A stretch of DNA of 64,000 bases from NCBI RefSeq assembly GCF_000247815.1, contig NC_021686.1:12526562-12590561 (forward strand), in the 5' to 3' direction. Made by a program: the position numbers and the translations under genes. Of this stretch, positions 1 to 13,500 are shown in pieces. Every line of letters starts with the position of its first letter. Positions within the stretch are counted from its first letter, which is position 1. The notes beneath the pieces were generated by a model. It did no database searches. It was not told the DNA's origin and saw only the letters and a list, made by a program, of their open reading frames with translations. Source of the stretch: Ficedula albicollis (taxonomy: Eukaryota; Chordata; Aves; Passeriformes; Muscicapidae).

Positions 1-741
1 AAATGTTCATTGTCTGCCTCTCATCCCCACCTGTGCAAGGTGGATGATGCTCCTGCCAATGTCACTGGGCTGTTGTGAGGGTCGATGGATGGATGGTGCT
101 GGTGGGGAGCACAGAGCACCTTTGTGCTGGGGAATGCCCTCCCCTGCTACCTGCCAGTCTGGCACACCCATTTCCACTGTGTTGGCACCACTTGCTCCCC
201 TTCCTGCCATGCCTGTGAGTCTGCCAAGGTAGACCCAGGCATGGAGGTAGTTAATGCTGATGATATTGGAGCATTATTCCAGTGACAGAGTCTTTCCTGA
301 CTAGCAGGAGAATGGGACGGGTGAGGCTTTCTGAAAGGTCAGAGATTTGTCTTGTTCTCAGGTGCCATCTGAGCTTCAGGCTGTCTCTCTGCAATTCAGT
401 TTGTTTTGCAGTCATCAGCTGCTGACCACCAAGTTGCTTTTTCACTTTCCCTTCCCTTTGCTCCTTCATTGCCCAAGGACAGGCCAGTGTCCTGTGGTAT
501 TCCCAGGTTTCCCTCCCCACACCACCCTCCTTGTGCTGCCATGAGCTCTGCCTCTGTCTGCACTTCCTTTGGCAAAGGAGGAGGGCACTGACAAAAGGCA
601 GCTTTTGAGTTATCCATGCAGATTCTTCACCTGACTTCAGCCCCCATCACTGTCAGAACTGCTGATAGCCTCATCCAGGCTGTGACAGGCATCAGCCATC
701 CCAGCTGAAGGACCTCACCATCTTTCCTGGGCTTGGCAGCA
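1..741. other. Gene-free stretch, nothing recognised
   Basis: Unique-looking sequence with short overlapping open frames on both strands and no frame with protein-like features. A short GGAT run near 85-95 is the only small repeat seen. No promoter, RNA gene or transposon was recognised. Confidence 0.5.
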
Positions 742-807
742 TTAGATTTACAGTTGTACTCAATGATCATAAAGGTCTTTTCCAACTTAAATGATTCTAT
801 GATTCTG
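742..807 (+). mobile_element. CR1 LINE 3' tail
   Basis: The stretch reads as the last part of an avian CR1 retrotransposon: a diverged GTTGTACTCAATGATCAT motif, then AAAGGTCTTTTCCAAC, then the terminal ATGATTCTATGATTCTG. CR1 inserts as a 5'-truncated copy, so a short 3' fragment is normal. The 5' boundary is uncertain because upstream sequence from about 690 may be a more diverged part of the same copy. Confidence 0.8.
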
Positions 808-1674
808 CAATAACAATAAGTAACAAAGTCACTGGAATATACCTATTTTTTAATAAATTTGCAGTTTATCTCCCTCCAAATCCCCTTCATTGAAATAGCT
901 CTTATTTAATGAAACAGGAGTGACAGCCTGTGCTTTCTGGGGTGAGTCACGTGCACCATCAAGGATCAGAGGTCACTGATAAGAATTTAATTAAACCAGA
1001 GCATCCAGGCTGGTGTGGCAGCATGAGTGGCCCTGGAGGGACATGGGGCAGGAGCCTGTGCCTCCATCCTTGTGTCACGGGCAGAGCCAGGCAGCCCTGC
1101 CCAGCACAGAGACAGAGCAGGTCCTGGCTGCCTTCCCTGCTCTGATAAAACCTTCTCCCTCTTCTCTGTCCCCCACCACGTCCCCAGCAGCCTCGTGATT
1201 GCAGTTGGCTGAGGAAGAGTCGCTCTTGTCGCTGGCTGTGCCCGCTGTCCCTGTGGGATGTCTCAGGAGAGGAGGATGTCTGTGTCCGCCTGCTGCCGTG
1301 TTTGAACAGCTTACAAAGGGCTGTGTGGGCTGGCAGGAGTGTGTTTACGCAATGTGAGATGAAGACAGTGTTAAAAAAGGGATAAAGCAGAGGGGACATA
1401 AGCAAAACCCCCCCTGGATTCCTGTTCCCATCTTTGCTGCTAAATCACCATGTGGCTCTGCTCTAGGTCAGTCAACTCCTGGTTTTCTCTGTCCCTCTCA
1501 CCTGGTTGCAGGATATTACAATTCGTGGACTCTCAGGGGTTGGAGAAGCTTTTCAAAATATCCTGTGGTGGGGAAGCTGCATGTGGATGGGTTGGAGATG
1601 TAACCAGGGCAGGTGGCTTTTTCTTGCACAGCAATGGATGCAGGAAATCATCCCTCAGGCACATGGTGCATCCT

Positions 1675-1695
1675 GGGGGGGTTGGGGGCTTGGGG
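1675..1695 (+). other. G-rich tract with quadruplex potential
   Basis: Runs of seven, five and four G are separated by TT and CTT. The first run can be split into two G3 tracts, so four G-tracts with loops of 1-3 bases are available on the plus strand. This fits the usual G-quadruplex pattern. Whether it folds, or has any role, cannot be told from sequence. Confidence 0.45.
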
Positions 1696-1760
1696 CACCA
1701 CTGGTGCTCTTTTCTTTTTCTGTGGACGCCCACCACCTCCAGCTGGCATTAAAAATCTTC

Positions 1761-1815
1761 AAATTAATTAATTTATTTATTTATTTATTTATTTACTTAC
1801 TTACTTACTTACTTG
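1761..1815. repeat. Compound microsatellite (TTTA)n(CTTA)n
   Basis: A TTAA/TTTA tetranucleotide run passes directly into a CTTA run of about five units. The switch from TTTA to CTTA is a typical compound microsatellite made by point mutation followed by slippage. Confidence 0.9.
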
Positions 1816-4800
1816 AGTCTCTGGCAGTTTCAAAAGATTTTCCACTTAAAAGTTGTGTGATCAGTGCTGTTGAAGGAAGAGGCAGTGCCTTAGAGCCTGG
1901 GTGGTGAGGGAATACCAAGCACACATGAAATGGGTGTTTTGTAAAGCAGCTTTTGATGCATGCTTGTTACTGTCCCTGGCTGCTCTCCTGTGATTCTGCA
2001 GGACATGCAGAGCTGTGTCAGCAAGCCACAACCCGCTGGTCGCTTGCTTATGGTTCTGTTCAAAGCTGCACATGAAAAGGAGCAGAAATTGCTGGAGGTT
2101 TTTATCCTCTTGAGGGGGAAAAGCCTGGAGTTTCTGGGTACCTGCATCTCAGCCATCTTCCCTGGCTGCTCCGTGGTCTCTGTTGTTTGCTGTGCTGGGG
2201 CACGAGGAGGGGACAGGTCAGCTCTTGTGCTTTGGGCATGTTCTGGGCCTCTGTCGATCTGCTCCAAGGCAGCACGTTCAGCCAGAGCAAGACTGTCACA
2301 GCATCATCTCCTGTGCCATCCCTGTGTGACCAGTGCTGTCAGGGACTTCAGCAACCCCTGTGCACCTTTCCTCCACTTGTGATTCCACATGAACACCCCA
2401 AAGCCTCTCCTCTCAGCTGGCTGTGAGGGGTGGCTGCTGTCACAGAGAGCAGCCAGAGCATTGCTAAGGGACTTCAGGATGGCTTTTGTACCACTCCTTC
2501 ACCTTTCCCCTGTATGTTCCTGGAAGAGGTTTGTGAGGAGACATCTAGGAAAAGCAGTTTGTTCCAGGAAACAGCTCTGAGGTGCAGCTGGGAACATCCA
2601 GCAGGATGTGAGTGCCCAGGTCATGGCAGCACAAAGGCACCAGTGGGAGTGGGAGGCAGTCACTGCCTCTCTTCTGTCTTGAGTAAGCTGCACGTTGTTC
2701 AAATACAAATACAATTAGGACTTATCTCTTCTTTTGAGAGTTATAGCTGCTAGCTGTGCTTGACTGGGGCAGAAGATTTACTAACCTTCAGGGAGGGAAG
2801 AGATGTGTGTTTGTGTGTACAAAAATTGTTCACAAGTATGGAAACACAGCAAAAGATTTCCATGTTGGTATGGCTCTGGAGCATCTATTGCCTCTGTCTG
2901 AAAGGTGTGTCTGGGCTCATACGAACATCTTCTCCTTTATTTGTTGTGTGCCTTCATGTAGGATTTCAGTTGAAATTGTTCAGCCTAAATTCAGTTTGGA
3001 TGATGAGGTAGTTGGCTCTTTCTCACCAGATTTGGCAGGTGAGGGGGAGGGATGGAGTGAGGGACTAGTGAGAAGCAGAGAATGGGGTGTCATGGTCACA
3101 GGTCCCCTTTGGCAGACAAATGGGGTGTCTGACTCATCAGGAGTGAGACAGGAGCCAGCATCTCACAGCCATATAATTCCTCTACCACCCTTGTATTTCT
3201 TCCACACTTCACAGTCTAAAAGCTCAATTCTTACATGGTTCTTAACCATGAAGTTGGCACAGCATAAACCAGTTAATGTGCTTTCTCTCAAACTGGCTTG
3301 CCAGCTTAAGATAAGAGCTTTGTAGGAGCTTTCCTTCATGGGATCCCAGTCTGTACCATGTCTGGATTTTCCCCAAGACCCTCACCTAAACAGAGGCCTT
3401 TTTTTAATGAAACCACTTGTAGAAAAGCAAAAATAATAAATACTGTGAGTGTACCTTCTGCTTTGCTCTGAGGCATCCTTCCACTGTGAGGGGGCAGTTA
3501 CTGCTGGAGAGGGCTGGAAGCACATCAGGCATCCAGCTGTGGCACTGGCTGAGAGTTTGCTGCACTTCACAGCATCAGGGAGTCTTCAGCACGATGTGCC
3601 CCACGGGCTCTGCAGATCATAACGTGTCCCATCCGTGGTGTAGTGTCAATCCATTAATATTGCTGTGTCCACAGAGCAGTGGCAGAATGCAGCAGTGCCC
3701 TGAAAAGCCATCTGGAGAGTTTTGTGCAAGGACTGACTGCTGGGATTCTGGTGGATTTCTACCTGACACTACAGAGCAGCAGTTTGCAGTTCAGCTCTTT
3801 ACGTTGTGTATACTTAAGGAATTGATACTTCACATGGATACACCTCTAATAATTTAATATTAAGGATCTAATAATGCATCAACTGTCTTCATTCACATTC
3901 ATGGAAATGCTAGAAAAACCTCTCCTGTTCTCACATTTGCTTCAAATAGGCAAGTCCACAAATCATTGTAACTCCACACAAAAACCATTCCTGCTGCCCC
4001 ATGTGGGTGATCATGCTTTGATCAGGTAACTTAGTACTGGTTTAGGCCTTTGTATCTAATGTATTTTCTATTTTGCCGATTGCATGAGAGTGTCCTTTGA
4101 GGAAGAAGTTCCAAAAAGTATTTTATGTCAAATCTGTCTTATAACGATTTGTAGCTAAATCACATTGGGAGGGAAGCAGGGAATTTGAAAGCTGAGGATG
4201 ACCTCCAGCTTAGGTAACTCCCAAGATTATCTTTTGATGGCATTTTTGGTTCCAGAAGAAAACAAACCAGTCTGCCTGTATCTTGTAGGGAATATATCAA
4301 ACTGAGACTTGAAACTTTTAATTTGTCCCTAATCTGTTTCAGCTAAAGCAGGTAGCTGATAACAGTAGATCTATCTCAGCCATGGTCTGGGGAGCTGTCA
4401 TGAATTTAAACCTTTAAGCAAAGGGTTTGTCTGTCTTAATGGAAGGCTCTGGAGAGTGTTCCATGTGCTGGCTGTCACTTTGCATTTCTGGGATTATCCA
4501 ACCCTGGAGAGGGAACTGTGTGCAGATGATTTTTCTCTGAAGCAGAGAGTGGAGAGCAGCACAAGGTGGGGTTTATAATTGTGCCGGTGCCTTTGGTGGC
4601 TGCCACGTGCCGTGTAGCTATGATGAATCTGCAGCAAGGGTTGCCATCAGCTGTCAGTGTGCTGGTCCCTGAGAAGCCTCCTGTGTTTGTGGGTGTTGAA
4701 AAGGCCCAGCTGACAGTTTCAGGGAGGCCCAGAGGTTTTGGGCATGTGTGTAAACAGCTGTCTCCTGCTGCGCTGCTCAGGAGGGTGTCAGACATCTGTG

Positions 4801-7800
4801 CCTGCCTCTGTCAGGCAGGAATCTCACCGCCTTGTCCTGGGGAAGCACGGGAGTTGTCCTTGGCTTTTTGGCAGTCACTGCAGCCTAAAGTTGTTTTTCT
4901 TCATATGATTCCATTAGAGTGATGACAGTTTCAAGTTGGAACAGAAAAAGACCTGATGAAAGGACCACTTTGTAAGTAGGGAAGATAGACAGAGTGGGAG
5001 CAGTAACTAGCAAGGTAATAGATGGTGATGGATCTATAATCTCTGAGGCTGCTGTGTGCAGTAAATTCCTAAATAGTGTCCTTTCAGCCCTAACCTATTT
5101 ATTTGCAAAGTGCTAAATTTAATTTTCCTTAGTCTGCAGGAAAGCAGCATCCCAGGAATAAACCTTTAGCCCAGCCAAGAAGCTGTGCCAAAGTGCTTGT
5201 TCCAGCATTTCCATTTCCTCTTTGCTCTGTGCAGAGCATCAGGGCTGTGCCCCCAGCACGTTAACGCTCGGCTTGGGATGGATCCTGCTCAGGAGCCTCT
5301 TCAAAAGGGAAAATTTAATAGCTGCAGTAAAACCACCTGGACTCTTAAGAGCAAGATGAATGAGCCTGTGCTGAGGTGGGAAGGCTGGTGCATGAAAGCC
5401 TGTGAGGGAGCTCATCCTGCATGTCCTGGCACTCTGTCTGCCCTGTACATACAGGGCTGAGTGCTAAAGGCTCAGCTCAGAATAACTTCAAGAGTTGAAC
5501 AGCACATAAAAGCCCACGTATTCAGAGATCTCCACAAAGCTGCATCTTGAGGAAGAAAAGCAGCGAGTTTTCCAAGCAGCCAATGCTCTGCACGTTCGCC
5601 AGGCAAAGTTTCAGCAAATGTGAAAAACAGGTTTCTGTGCATTGCTTTTTGTTCCTGGTAGCACTGTGCAGGTGATACGCACAGCATGTGTTCTTCTGGA
5701 GCTACCAAAGACATTTGGTTTCCCCCCCAAAATTCACAATTCAGTAGAATTTAGAAACTTTGATAAAATATTCCAGGAGCAGCCGCACAGTGTCTGAATC
5801 CAGGAGCTGGCTTTGAGTCAGGCTCAGTGTTCCTTCAGTTACCATGACCCCGGTGAAGTGCAACGTGGGCTGTCACTAATCCTGTTGCTTCAGAGAAAAT
5901 CAGATCTCAGCTTCACAGCTTTGCTATTTTCCTGCCCACAGAGGATTTTGGCAGTTCCTCTTTGTCCATCTCTTTTCCCCATGATGGCAGCACAAGCAGT
6001 GCTGCTTTGGCTGGGGGGGAATGTCCTGCCAGTGCTGCCCTGAGATTCCTCTGTATTCCCAAGATGTTGCTTCCCCAGGACTCTGCTCACTTTAACTGGC
6101 ATTATCCCACTGAGAAAAAAATCCAACTAAGCCTTGAAGCATAATGCCATTGAAAAGGGAAGGGGGGTTTGTGTATATTTGCTCTATTTTGCTATTTTTA
6201 GCACCTTAGGAATGAAATTGGGATGTGTAAGTTGAAATCCAGCCCTTCCCTGTCCTTCTCTAATCTCAGTCTGGAGAAGGTTCTGAGCTTCTCAGCTCCC
6301 TGTGCTGCACAGAGCTCTGACATCCCTCTCACATTTATTTTAAAATAAATAAAAATAACAGTGCTGGGAGTTGAGGGTGGAGAATTATGCAGGTCTTTTG
6401 CCCACTTTTTGCTTTGACATGGAGCTGGTGGGAAGGGTAGCTCTGCTGCAGGCTGGAAAAGGACCTTCCTTGAGCTGATACTGAATTTGCTGTGGGAGTC
6501 TCTGTTTTTCTGGAATGAGGTGAAATTGCCATCCAGGGGCGGGTGCTGTGTCACCTGCCCTCTCCTCACCAGTTAACGGGTTCCTTGAGTCTTGCTGATG
6601 GTGTGGGTACAGATGAGAAAATAGATATTTTTTGTGAGTTGAGATGATGTCTTTCTCCAAGAACCTTTCCCTGCTATTCTTTCATTTTAAGCACAGTGTC
6701 ACAGAAAATGTCATTAGCCACACCAAAAGTCTGTGAGCCTGCAATCAGCCTGTCAGTGAGTGATAGATGTACAGCATTGATTAATATTTACATTCTTTGG
6801 AGATTTTTCCCTTACCCAAGGGGTCATGTGGAAAGCCATGAGTGCTTGAGCTCTGGAAGAACTTGGGGTTCACTCTCTGCAGTGAATACAGAATTGGTAG
6901 AGTATTAAACTGAAATGGCTTCTCCACAAAACCAGAAGTTAATCAAATTAAAACCACATTTTCCTACCATATTTTCCCCCTTGAGCCAGGTCTACAGGGA
7001 GGCTTCTCATGCAGGGGGTAAGTGGGCAGCACACCAAAGACCTTCGGACTGCAAAGGGGCATCTCCAGCTTGCCTGAGCTGCTTTCATTACTCAGAGACT
7101 GAAATTTTAATCATTGAATTAATTTTTCAGAAACCAAAGTGCAAATCTGTACCCCCAGTGGCATTAATAATGAATGCAGGGAAGAGAGACATTAGGAAAA
7201 AGAAGGGATTGGAAATTTGGGGTTGGGGAAGGAATGTTTTTTGGGGGTTATTAATTTGAAGAGATAATGTATGGGTTGTATTTCTTCCTCCCTGGGCCTT
7301 TCTCCTTTCTTGCCCATGCTGTGTCCAACAGAGTCTGCTTCATTTCTATCCAAGGCATTTTTCCAGTACTTTTCTTTCCTGCTTCTCTTTCACCTGGATT
7401 TTCTTCTCTGGGGTATACAGCCAACTCTGTACACACAGGGTCCCACTGCTCAACTCCAGAGCAGCCCCTGAAGTTTTGAGGGGCTCTGGTCACATCATGA
7501 CAAGGGAAGGAGCTGGGGCTCACCTGCTCCTCAGGTTTGAAGAAGACAAGGGCTGAACTACAGCCAAGATCCAGAGCTTTCTGCTTCGCTTTCAGCTCCT
7601 TCCTTCCTCTCTCAAAGAGCGCACGGGATTTTTTTCCCCCTCCTAATTAAAAGTGTTATATACCAGAAGATTAATTAGAAATTAAAGTGTTTTTTTCCCC
7701 CTCCCTTTTCTGCCAGTGGAAAAGGCCTGTGCCAGGCAACTGCCAGAGAGAGCTGGGATTTCTCCCTTTAATGGATTCCAGGCAATTTGCCTCTGGACAG

Positions 7801-10423
7801 CTATCTTATAAATAATGAACGTTTGCACAGATTCCCCCAATTCTCTGTCAGTGCAGGTGGTCTTCACTTCCACCATCCCAAACAGCTCTGGAAACCACAG
7901 GCTGCTCCCAGCCTTGGCTACCACAGCAAAGGGGCAATTCCTCACAATTGCCCTCCCTCCTCTTTGCAGGCAGCATGAAGACCTCCTATGGTTATGGATT
8001 TGTGTCCTTATTTATCTGCAATCCCATCGAGCCATCACACCCACACTCTGCCCTTCCTCCTCCATCACACAGTGAAGCCTCCAGCAGTGGGTGGGAGCAT
8101 TTCTCCCCATGGTCTGATGGGCTGACACTCTCAAAAGCCTGTAGGAATGTTGCCAGAAGTTGCACATTGCATGATTGCAGGAGCCTTTATGCTCCCTTTC
8201 CAAGGCTCTCACAGTAAGAGGATGATTCTTTGAATTGTTGTAGTAATCTTTAGAAATGAGGATTTGGTTCAATGGGTGCTCTGCAGAGACCAGCCTAGAG
8301 CAGAAATCCTCTCCCAGAAGGAAAGCTGTTCTTGAGCTGAAAGCCCCCCAGAGTGTTTTATGCAGAGGGGCTTTAAGGTGGCAATGGTGGGATGAATTCC
8401 AGCCCCGAGGAGCACAGCCTGGCCTGAGGGTTTCTCTTCACACAGTGCCACTTGCCCTGTTTATTTCCATCCCATTCAAATGGCAGTGGTGACTGCAGGC
8501 AGGTGAAGGTGAAGGTCCCCAGCTGCAGAGAGCTCCTGTGGTCAGCAGCCACCTGGTTCAGAGGAAAGCTGGGGATTGCTCCAAGAACCTTTTCTGTGGC
8601 TCTAAATACAGCAGCTAATGACACCTTCCACTCAGCGGGAAGAAAACAGAATTACTAAACTTGCAATTTGGCACAGTGGGAGTGTGAGTTTGTCCTGCCA
8701 GTTTCTTGTTGCTATATATTTCCAAGACTTTTTTATTTTGCTTTTTTTTTTCCTCTTCTTCTCTGAGGCAGGTGGATTCTACATCGAGGGGTTCACTTTA
8801 ATGACTCAAATTATGGGTAGGGAAGGCACAGCCCCAAAAGGAAAAGACTGATGGCTGCTGATAAGTCATCCAGCATAAAAAGGAGATTGTGCATATTCCC
8901 TGGAAAATGCTACATGTCTCGGCCTTATGAGTAATGTGTAGTGATGTCCCATTAGGAGCCACATTCCCAGTTTGGTGTTGAAGGAGAGATATAAATTTCC
9001 GTATAATTTAAATCATTTTGACTTATGGTTTAGGTTTGTGCTAGGCAGGCTGCACAGAGGTTCCAGGAGAATATTGTTTGAGATGGCTTCGGGGGCAAAA
9101 GAAAGAAGACAACTAGAGGCAAGGTTAGAAATAAGTGAACATTTCCAGTTGAGCAAGTTTTACGGTCATGCACTGTGGTAATTGAAGGTTTGCTGTTAAA
9201 TGCTACAAATCTGTGCTGGAGAAGGAAACCTGGCCCCAGTTTGAGATTGCTGCAGTGTGAGGTGGGAGAGCTCTCAGGGCAAGAGGTGCTGTTTGTAAGG
9301 AAATGCAAGGAGCAATAATGATAGGTTAGCAAGGCCCAGTTCTTTTGGGCGTTTTGCAGAGGAGCCCATCATCTCCAGGGGTTGTGAAGTTCATCCTGAA
9401 GATGCATGAAAATTCAGATTAATTTCTCCAGCAGTGCCTGGAATGGACCTGTCGAGCTGAGCTTGTCCTGGTGCTGTTTGGGGATTGTGGGGTGGAACAA
9501 GTGAATACTGTGGAGGTAAAACTCTGCCTTCCAATTCCTCTTGTACACCTCTGCATGCTTCTTGTCAAGTCTGTGTTTGAGCTGGGGGACAGACAATCAT
9601 CACCAGCTCAGACTAGAGAGAAGTGCTCAAAGCTTATTTCTGCAGCCAGCCCTGGAGCACTTGGAGGAAGCAAATGCCTGGTTTCTGGAGCAGGGACTTG
9701 CTTTAATGTTCTTATCAACTGTTTTGCAGTCTTTGTTAAAAGAGGTCAAGGCTCATTCCCCTGGGTGGGGACTTCTTGAGCACAGTACTTATTATTAGGG
9801 CAGTACCATATCTTGTAATTAGGGATGTAATTCCCATCTCTGTAGAGAGCCAGCCTGTAGCCTGGGTACCATTTAAGAGTTTCATGAGATGAATTAAGCA
9901 AGGATGGACTGAGCAATACAATGAATTTCAGCAGAGATCACTTGCCTGAAGTCCTGCAAGTGTTTCAGATGAGATATGAAAAGTAAATACCTCCCCTCAT
10001 ATTTCTTCCTTTTCTTTTTTATAGTCGGCAAGGAGAATGGCATTGTTTTGGGGCCATGCAGTAGTGACCTCCTAACAATTTGAAGCCTGGTTGTTTGAAA
10101 GGTTACATCATTCCCTAGTCCCTGCTGGAGCAGCTGGAAGAACCTCTATTTCTTTTTCTGTCTGACAAGAAGGATTTTTACCTGCAAAGGACCTGTGTCT
10201 TAGAAAATTGCTGTTGCAGTACATCTGAAGAGTCAGATTTGGCAGGCTTTAAAGTGTGATGTAAGAGATTCTTACTTAATTTAGCATTTTGTTAACTTTA
10301 CTTTTTTTTTTCTCCTTACCTACATGGGTAACAGTGCTTTTGTTGTTCTGCAGGGAGTTCTACAGTTTATATGCCTTGTATAAAATAATTTACGTAAGTG
10401 CAGAATAAATCAATCAAACTTGG

Positions 10424-10566
10424 AAAAAAAAGAAAGAAAGCAATCAGCTTTGGGCATGAAATAAGGAGTAGGTGAAAGGCTGAAAGAAAAGAAGGACAAA
10501 GGAGATGAAGAAAAATAGAAACGAAATTGTGTACAGCAGTAAGACAGAAAAAGCAAGGGAAGGCCA
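10424..10566 (+). repeat. Purine-rich low-complexity stretch
   Basis: The plus strand is strongly purine-biased for about 140 bases, opening with an A8 run and GAAAGAAAG and continuing with GAA/AAG/GGA words. It has no periodic unit and no open frame of interest. It is most likely simple low-complexity DNA. Confidence 0.5.
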
Positions 10567-13500
10567 GACATACAAGTCAATGCAATGTATTTCCCCCTGT
10601 AATTATATTCATTTGATGTAGATTTGTGCCAGGCACTTTACAGCAGTGTTAATGAGATGAAGGAAGAGCTGATATCCATGGCAGTTTCAGAGATAGGACT
10701 TGAAGCTGTTTTTGGGGGGCATGGCTATATTTAGCACCACAGCACACTGGATATAGGATGCCATTACAGTCTTACACGAAGGCTTCTGAAGGAAGATCTC
10801 AAAGCACATTCCATCAGTTCCTGTGCAGTATTGCCCAAATTCTGTTTCCCAAAACGTTGAGAGCTACAGTTGCCAGTTGTTGCTGTGTCTGTGTTCATAT
10901 TTTTGTACAGCAGGTGCCAACATGGAATTGGAGTCAGATGTCCACTGGTGATTCTAATCTTGCTGTCTTTGTGGAATTCTTGTTGTCTTCAGGAAAGGGT
11001 TTTGCTACCCTGGGGTTGTCTTCAGGTGTGAGGATCTCCACAGTGTCTCAGGGGAAAGGAAACACTAATTCACCTCTTGAATGAAGCACGGTTCCTCTGC
11101 AAATTTGCATTTGCCTTCCTTGCTTTCACATGTCATCCTCCAGAGGGATGAGAGCTTGCCCTCAGCCCCCCATAATCCTGTTAATAACCTTGCTCTAATG
11201 ATGCACAGAGTGCTAAAGAGTCATGTACTGCACTTGTGGTTTTTCTGCAGTACAGCTTGCCCCCCTTCATCCTGCAAAACAACAGTATCGATTTTACTGG
11301 GAAAGGGGAAAAGAAGAGGATATTCCCTGGGATTACCAAAAATTTACCTTCCCATATGTGTGGCTCAAAGAGGCGTGAAGCTCCTGTGCTCAGACAGTTG
11401 TGTTAGCAACAGGCAGGAAAATGCTCTGGAATTATTCACACAGACTCCTGGCAGGAGCTCAGCGTTCCGTGGGTTATCCACCAAGGCAGAGATGAGGTGA
11501 ACAATAGGGGTTTCATTTAGGGGATGTTTTCCCTGCCTTCAGCACATCTCTCCAGCTCCCATCTCTGTTCCCTGATTGCAGTGTAATCTCACTCATTACT
11601 CTGTGACCATAACCTCCTCTCCCCGTTTCAGCAGTGAAGAACCAGCAGCCAATTTGTGTCCAGAATTAAGGTTGTGACCCTCTCCACTTCCCTCTGCACT
11701 AGGCAGCTGTGGAAGGAGGTACACAAAGGTTCTCTACTAATTGTTACAAAAGAAGAATTTCAGACTCTGAATTGTTTGCTGAGATTTTCTGTCGTTTATT
11801 TTGCTCCGTTCAGCCACAGTTTTCAACAAAAGTAGAGGATTGATTGCTCCTGGAGTTTATTGTGTCTGCTTTAAAGGAGGCTGAAAGGGGTGTCAGATGG
11901 GAGATAGCTGGTCACTCTCACAATGACAGTGTCCTCAGTGCACTTCACCTGCTCTTTGGGCAGCAAACATCACACCTAGAGCTGTTTGTGACGCTGCCTT
12001 TGCTCTGCTGCTGGTGCTTCAGGTGAATTGCTTGTTAGGGAAGGCAAAACTGTAGACTTCTTTTTGGAAAAAAGGATGGGATTATTCCCCCAGCTGAATA
12101 AAGCTGCAAGGCTGGGGCACAATTGACCCATTTGTACTCGCAGATGTACAACAGCTTTGTGTGTGGTAATGACTTCTGTCAAATTCTTTTATTTGTCACT
12201 TTGAACTATCAGATTATAGAAGAAGCACATAGACTCCTTGTTGGTAGAAAGAAGTTGGCTTGAAGTTGCTGAATCATTACAAGCATCTTAATGCAGAAGC
12301 AACTAATCTTTTCATCCAGTGCTAGCTTTGGGCTCTGCTTTCCCTCAGGACCTGGATGTTATAGAGAACAAGAAAATTAGTGCTAAAAAGATTATTTGGC
12401 TGTATGTGAAGTGATCATCCGTGCTGCCCACATTTCAGAAGGCTGCTGCTTGCTGTGCTGAAATGTTGCAGTATGGACAGCACAGATAAGATCTGGAGGA
12501 GCACCCAAGATGCTCACAAGGACACAAAGGGCACTTCCTGTTGCTTTACATTTACTGGAATGTGTTGTATGTAGTGTTCAAAACCATGGCTAATTACATT
12601 TTGCTAAGATATCTGTGGACATCTGTTCTTCTCCCTTTCTGTGCCAAGTCCCAGCCTTTGGGAATCATGTTGTCTCCACAACAGTCAGATAACACATTTG
12701 CCCCCTAAACCAAGTAGAGGTTGCAAGGCAGGAGAAGAAACCTCTCAAGAAAAGCATTTTTCTTTTAAAACTTCCAGCAGCTGCTGTGCAGGGAAGGGAA
12801 GAGAGAGGAAAACATGGTGGCAAGAGCAGGAAACTGAGATCCACTGTGGTGCCCACTCTGAGCAATGCCCAGTGATGAATGGCATTCATGAATTAACAGC
12901 TTCATTGGAGCTGGGTGTGTGCCTGGCTGGGAGGTGCATAACTGAGTGTCTCAACCAAAAAAAATAAGTAAGTTTTTCCTGCCTTCTGTTTTAGCAGAAG
13001 TTTGAAGTCTGGTGGAATCCTCTGCTGTAAATATTTATCTTCTAGCTCTCTTTTCACCCCTCTCACTGGGAGAGCTCTTGGGTGATGGCAGAGGTCCCAC
13101 AGTAACTGCAGTTTTCCTCTCTTAGCAACGACAGTGGCACAGCAGTGATGGCTGGCATGTTGCAGGGAAGAAGGATGTACTCCATCTAGGCCAGACTTGC
13201 AAAGAGTAAATTGGAGCAGAAATAGATTAAATCTTTCCATAGTTCAGTGGCAAAAGTAAATCACCCATCATTTGCCTTCTATCTCCCAGATGCATGAAAA
13301 TGTGGGAAATGCTCCATCTCCAAACCCTTCATTTCTTGACAAGCTTTATTCACTCTTTCTTCTCTGATGTTTTTATTAATTTATTCTCTAAGGCAGTTCC
13401 TGCTGTGCCAACTGCTTTGACTGCATGGTGCAGGGAGATGTTGCTAGGTCTTGCACAAGGAACACTGGATTCTGAACTTGGGGTTTGATGGATATTCTAC

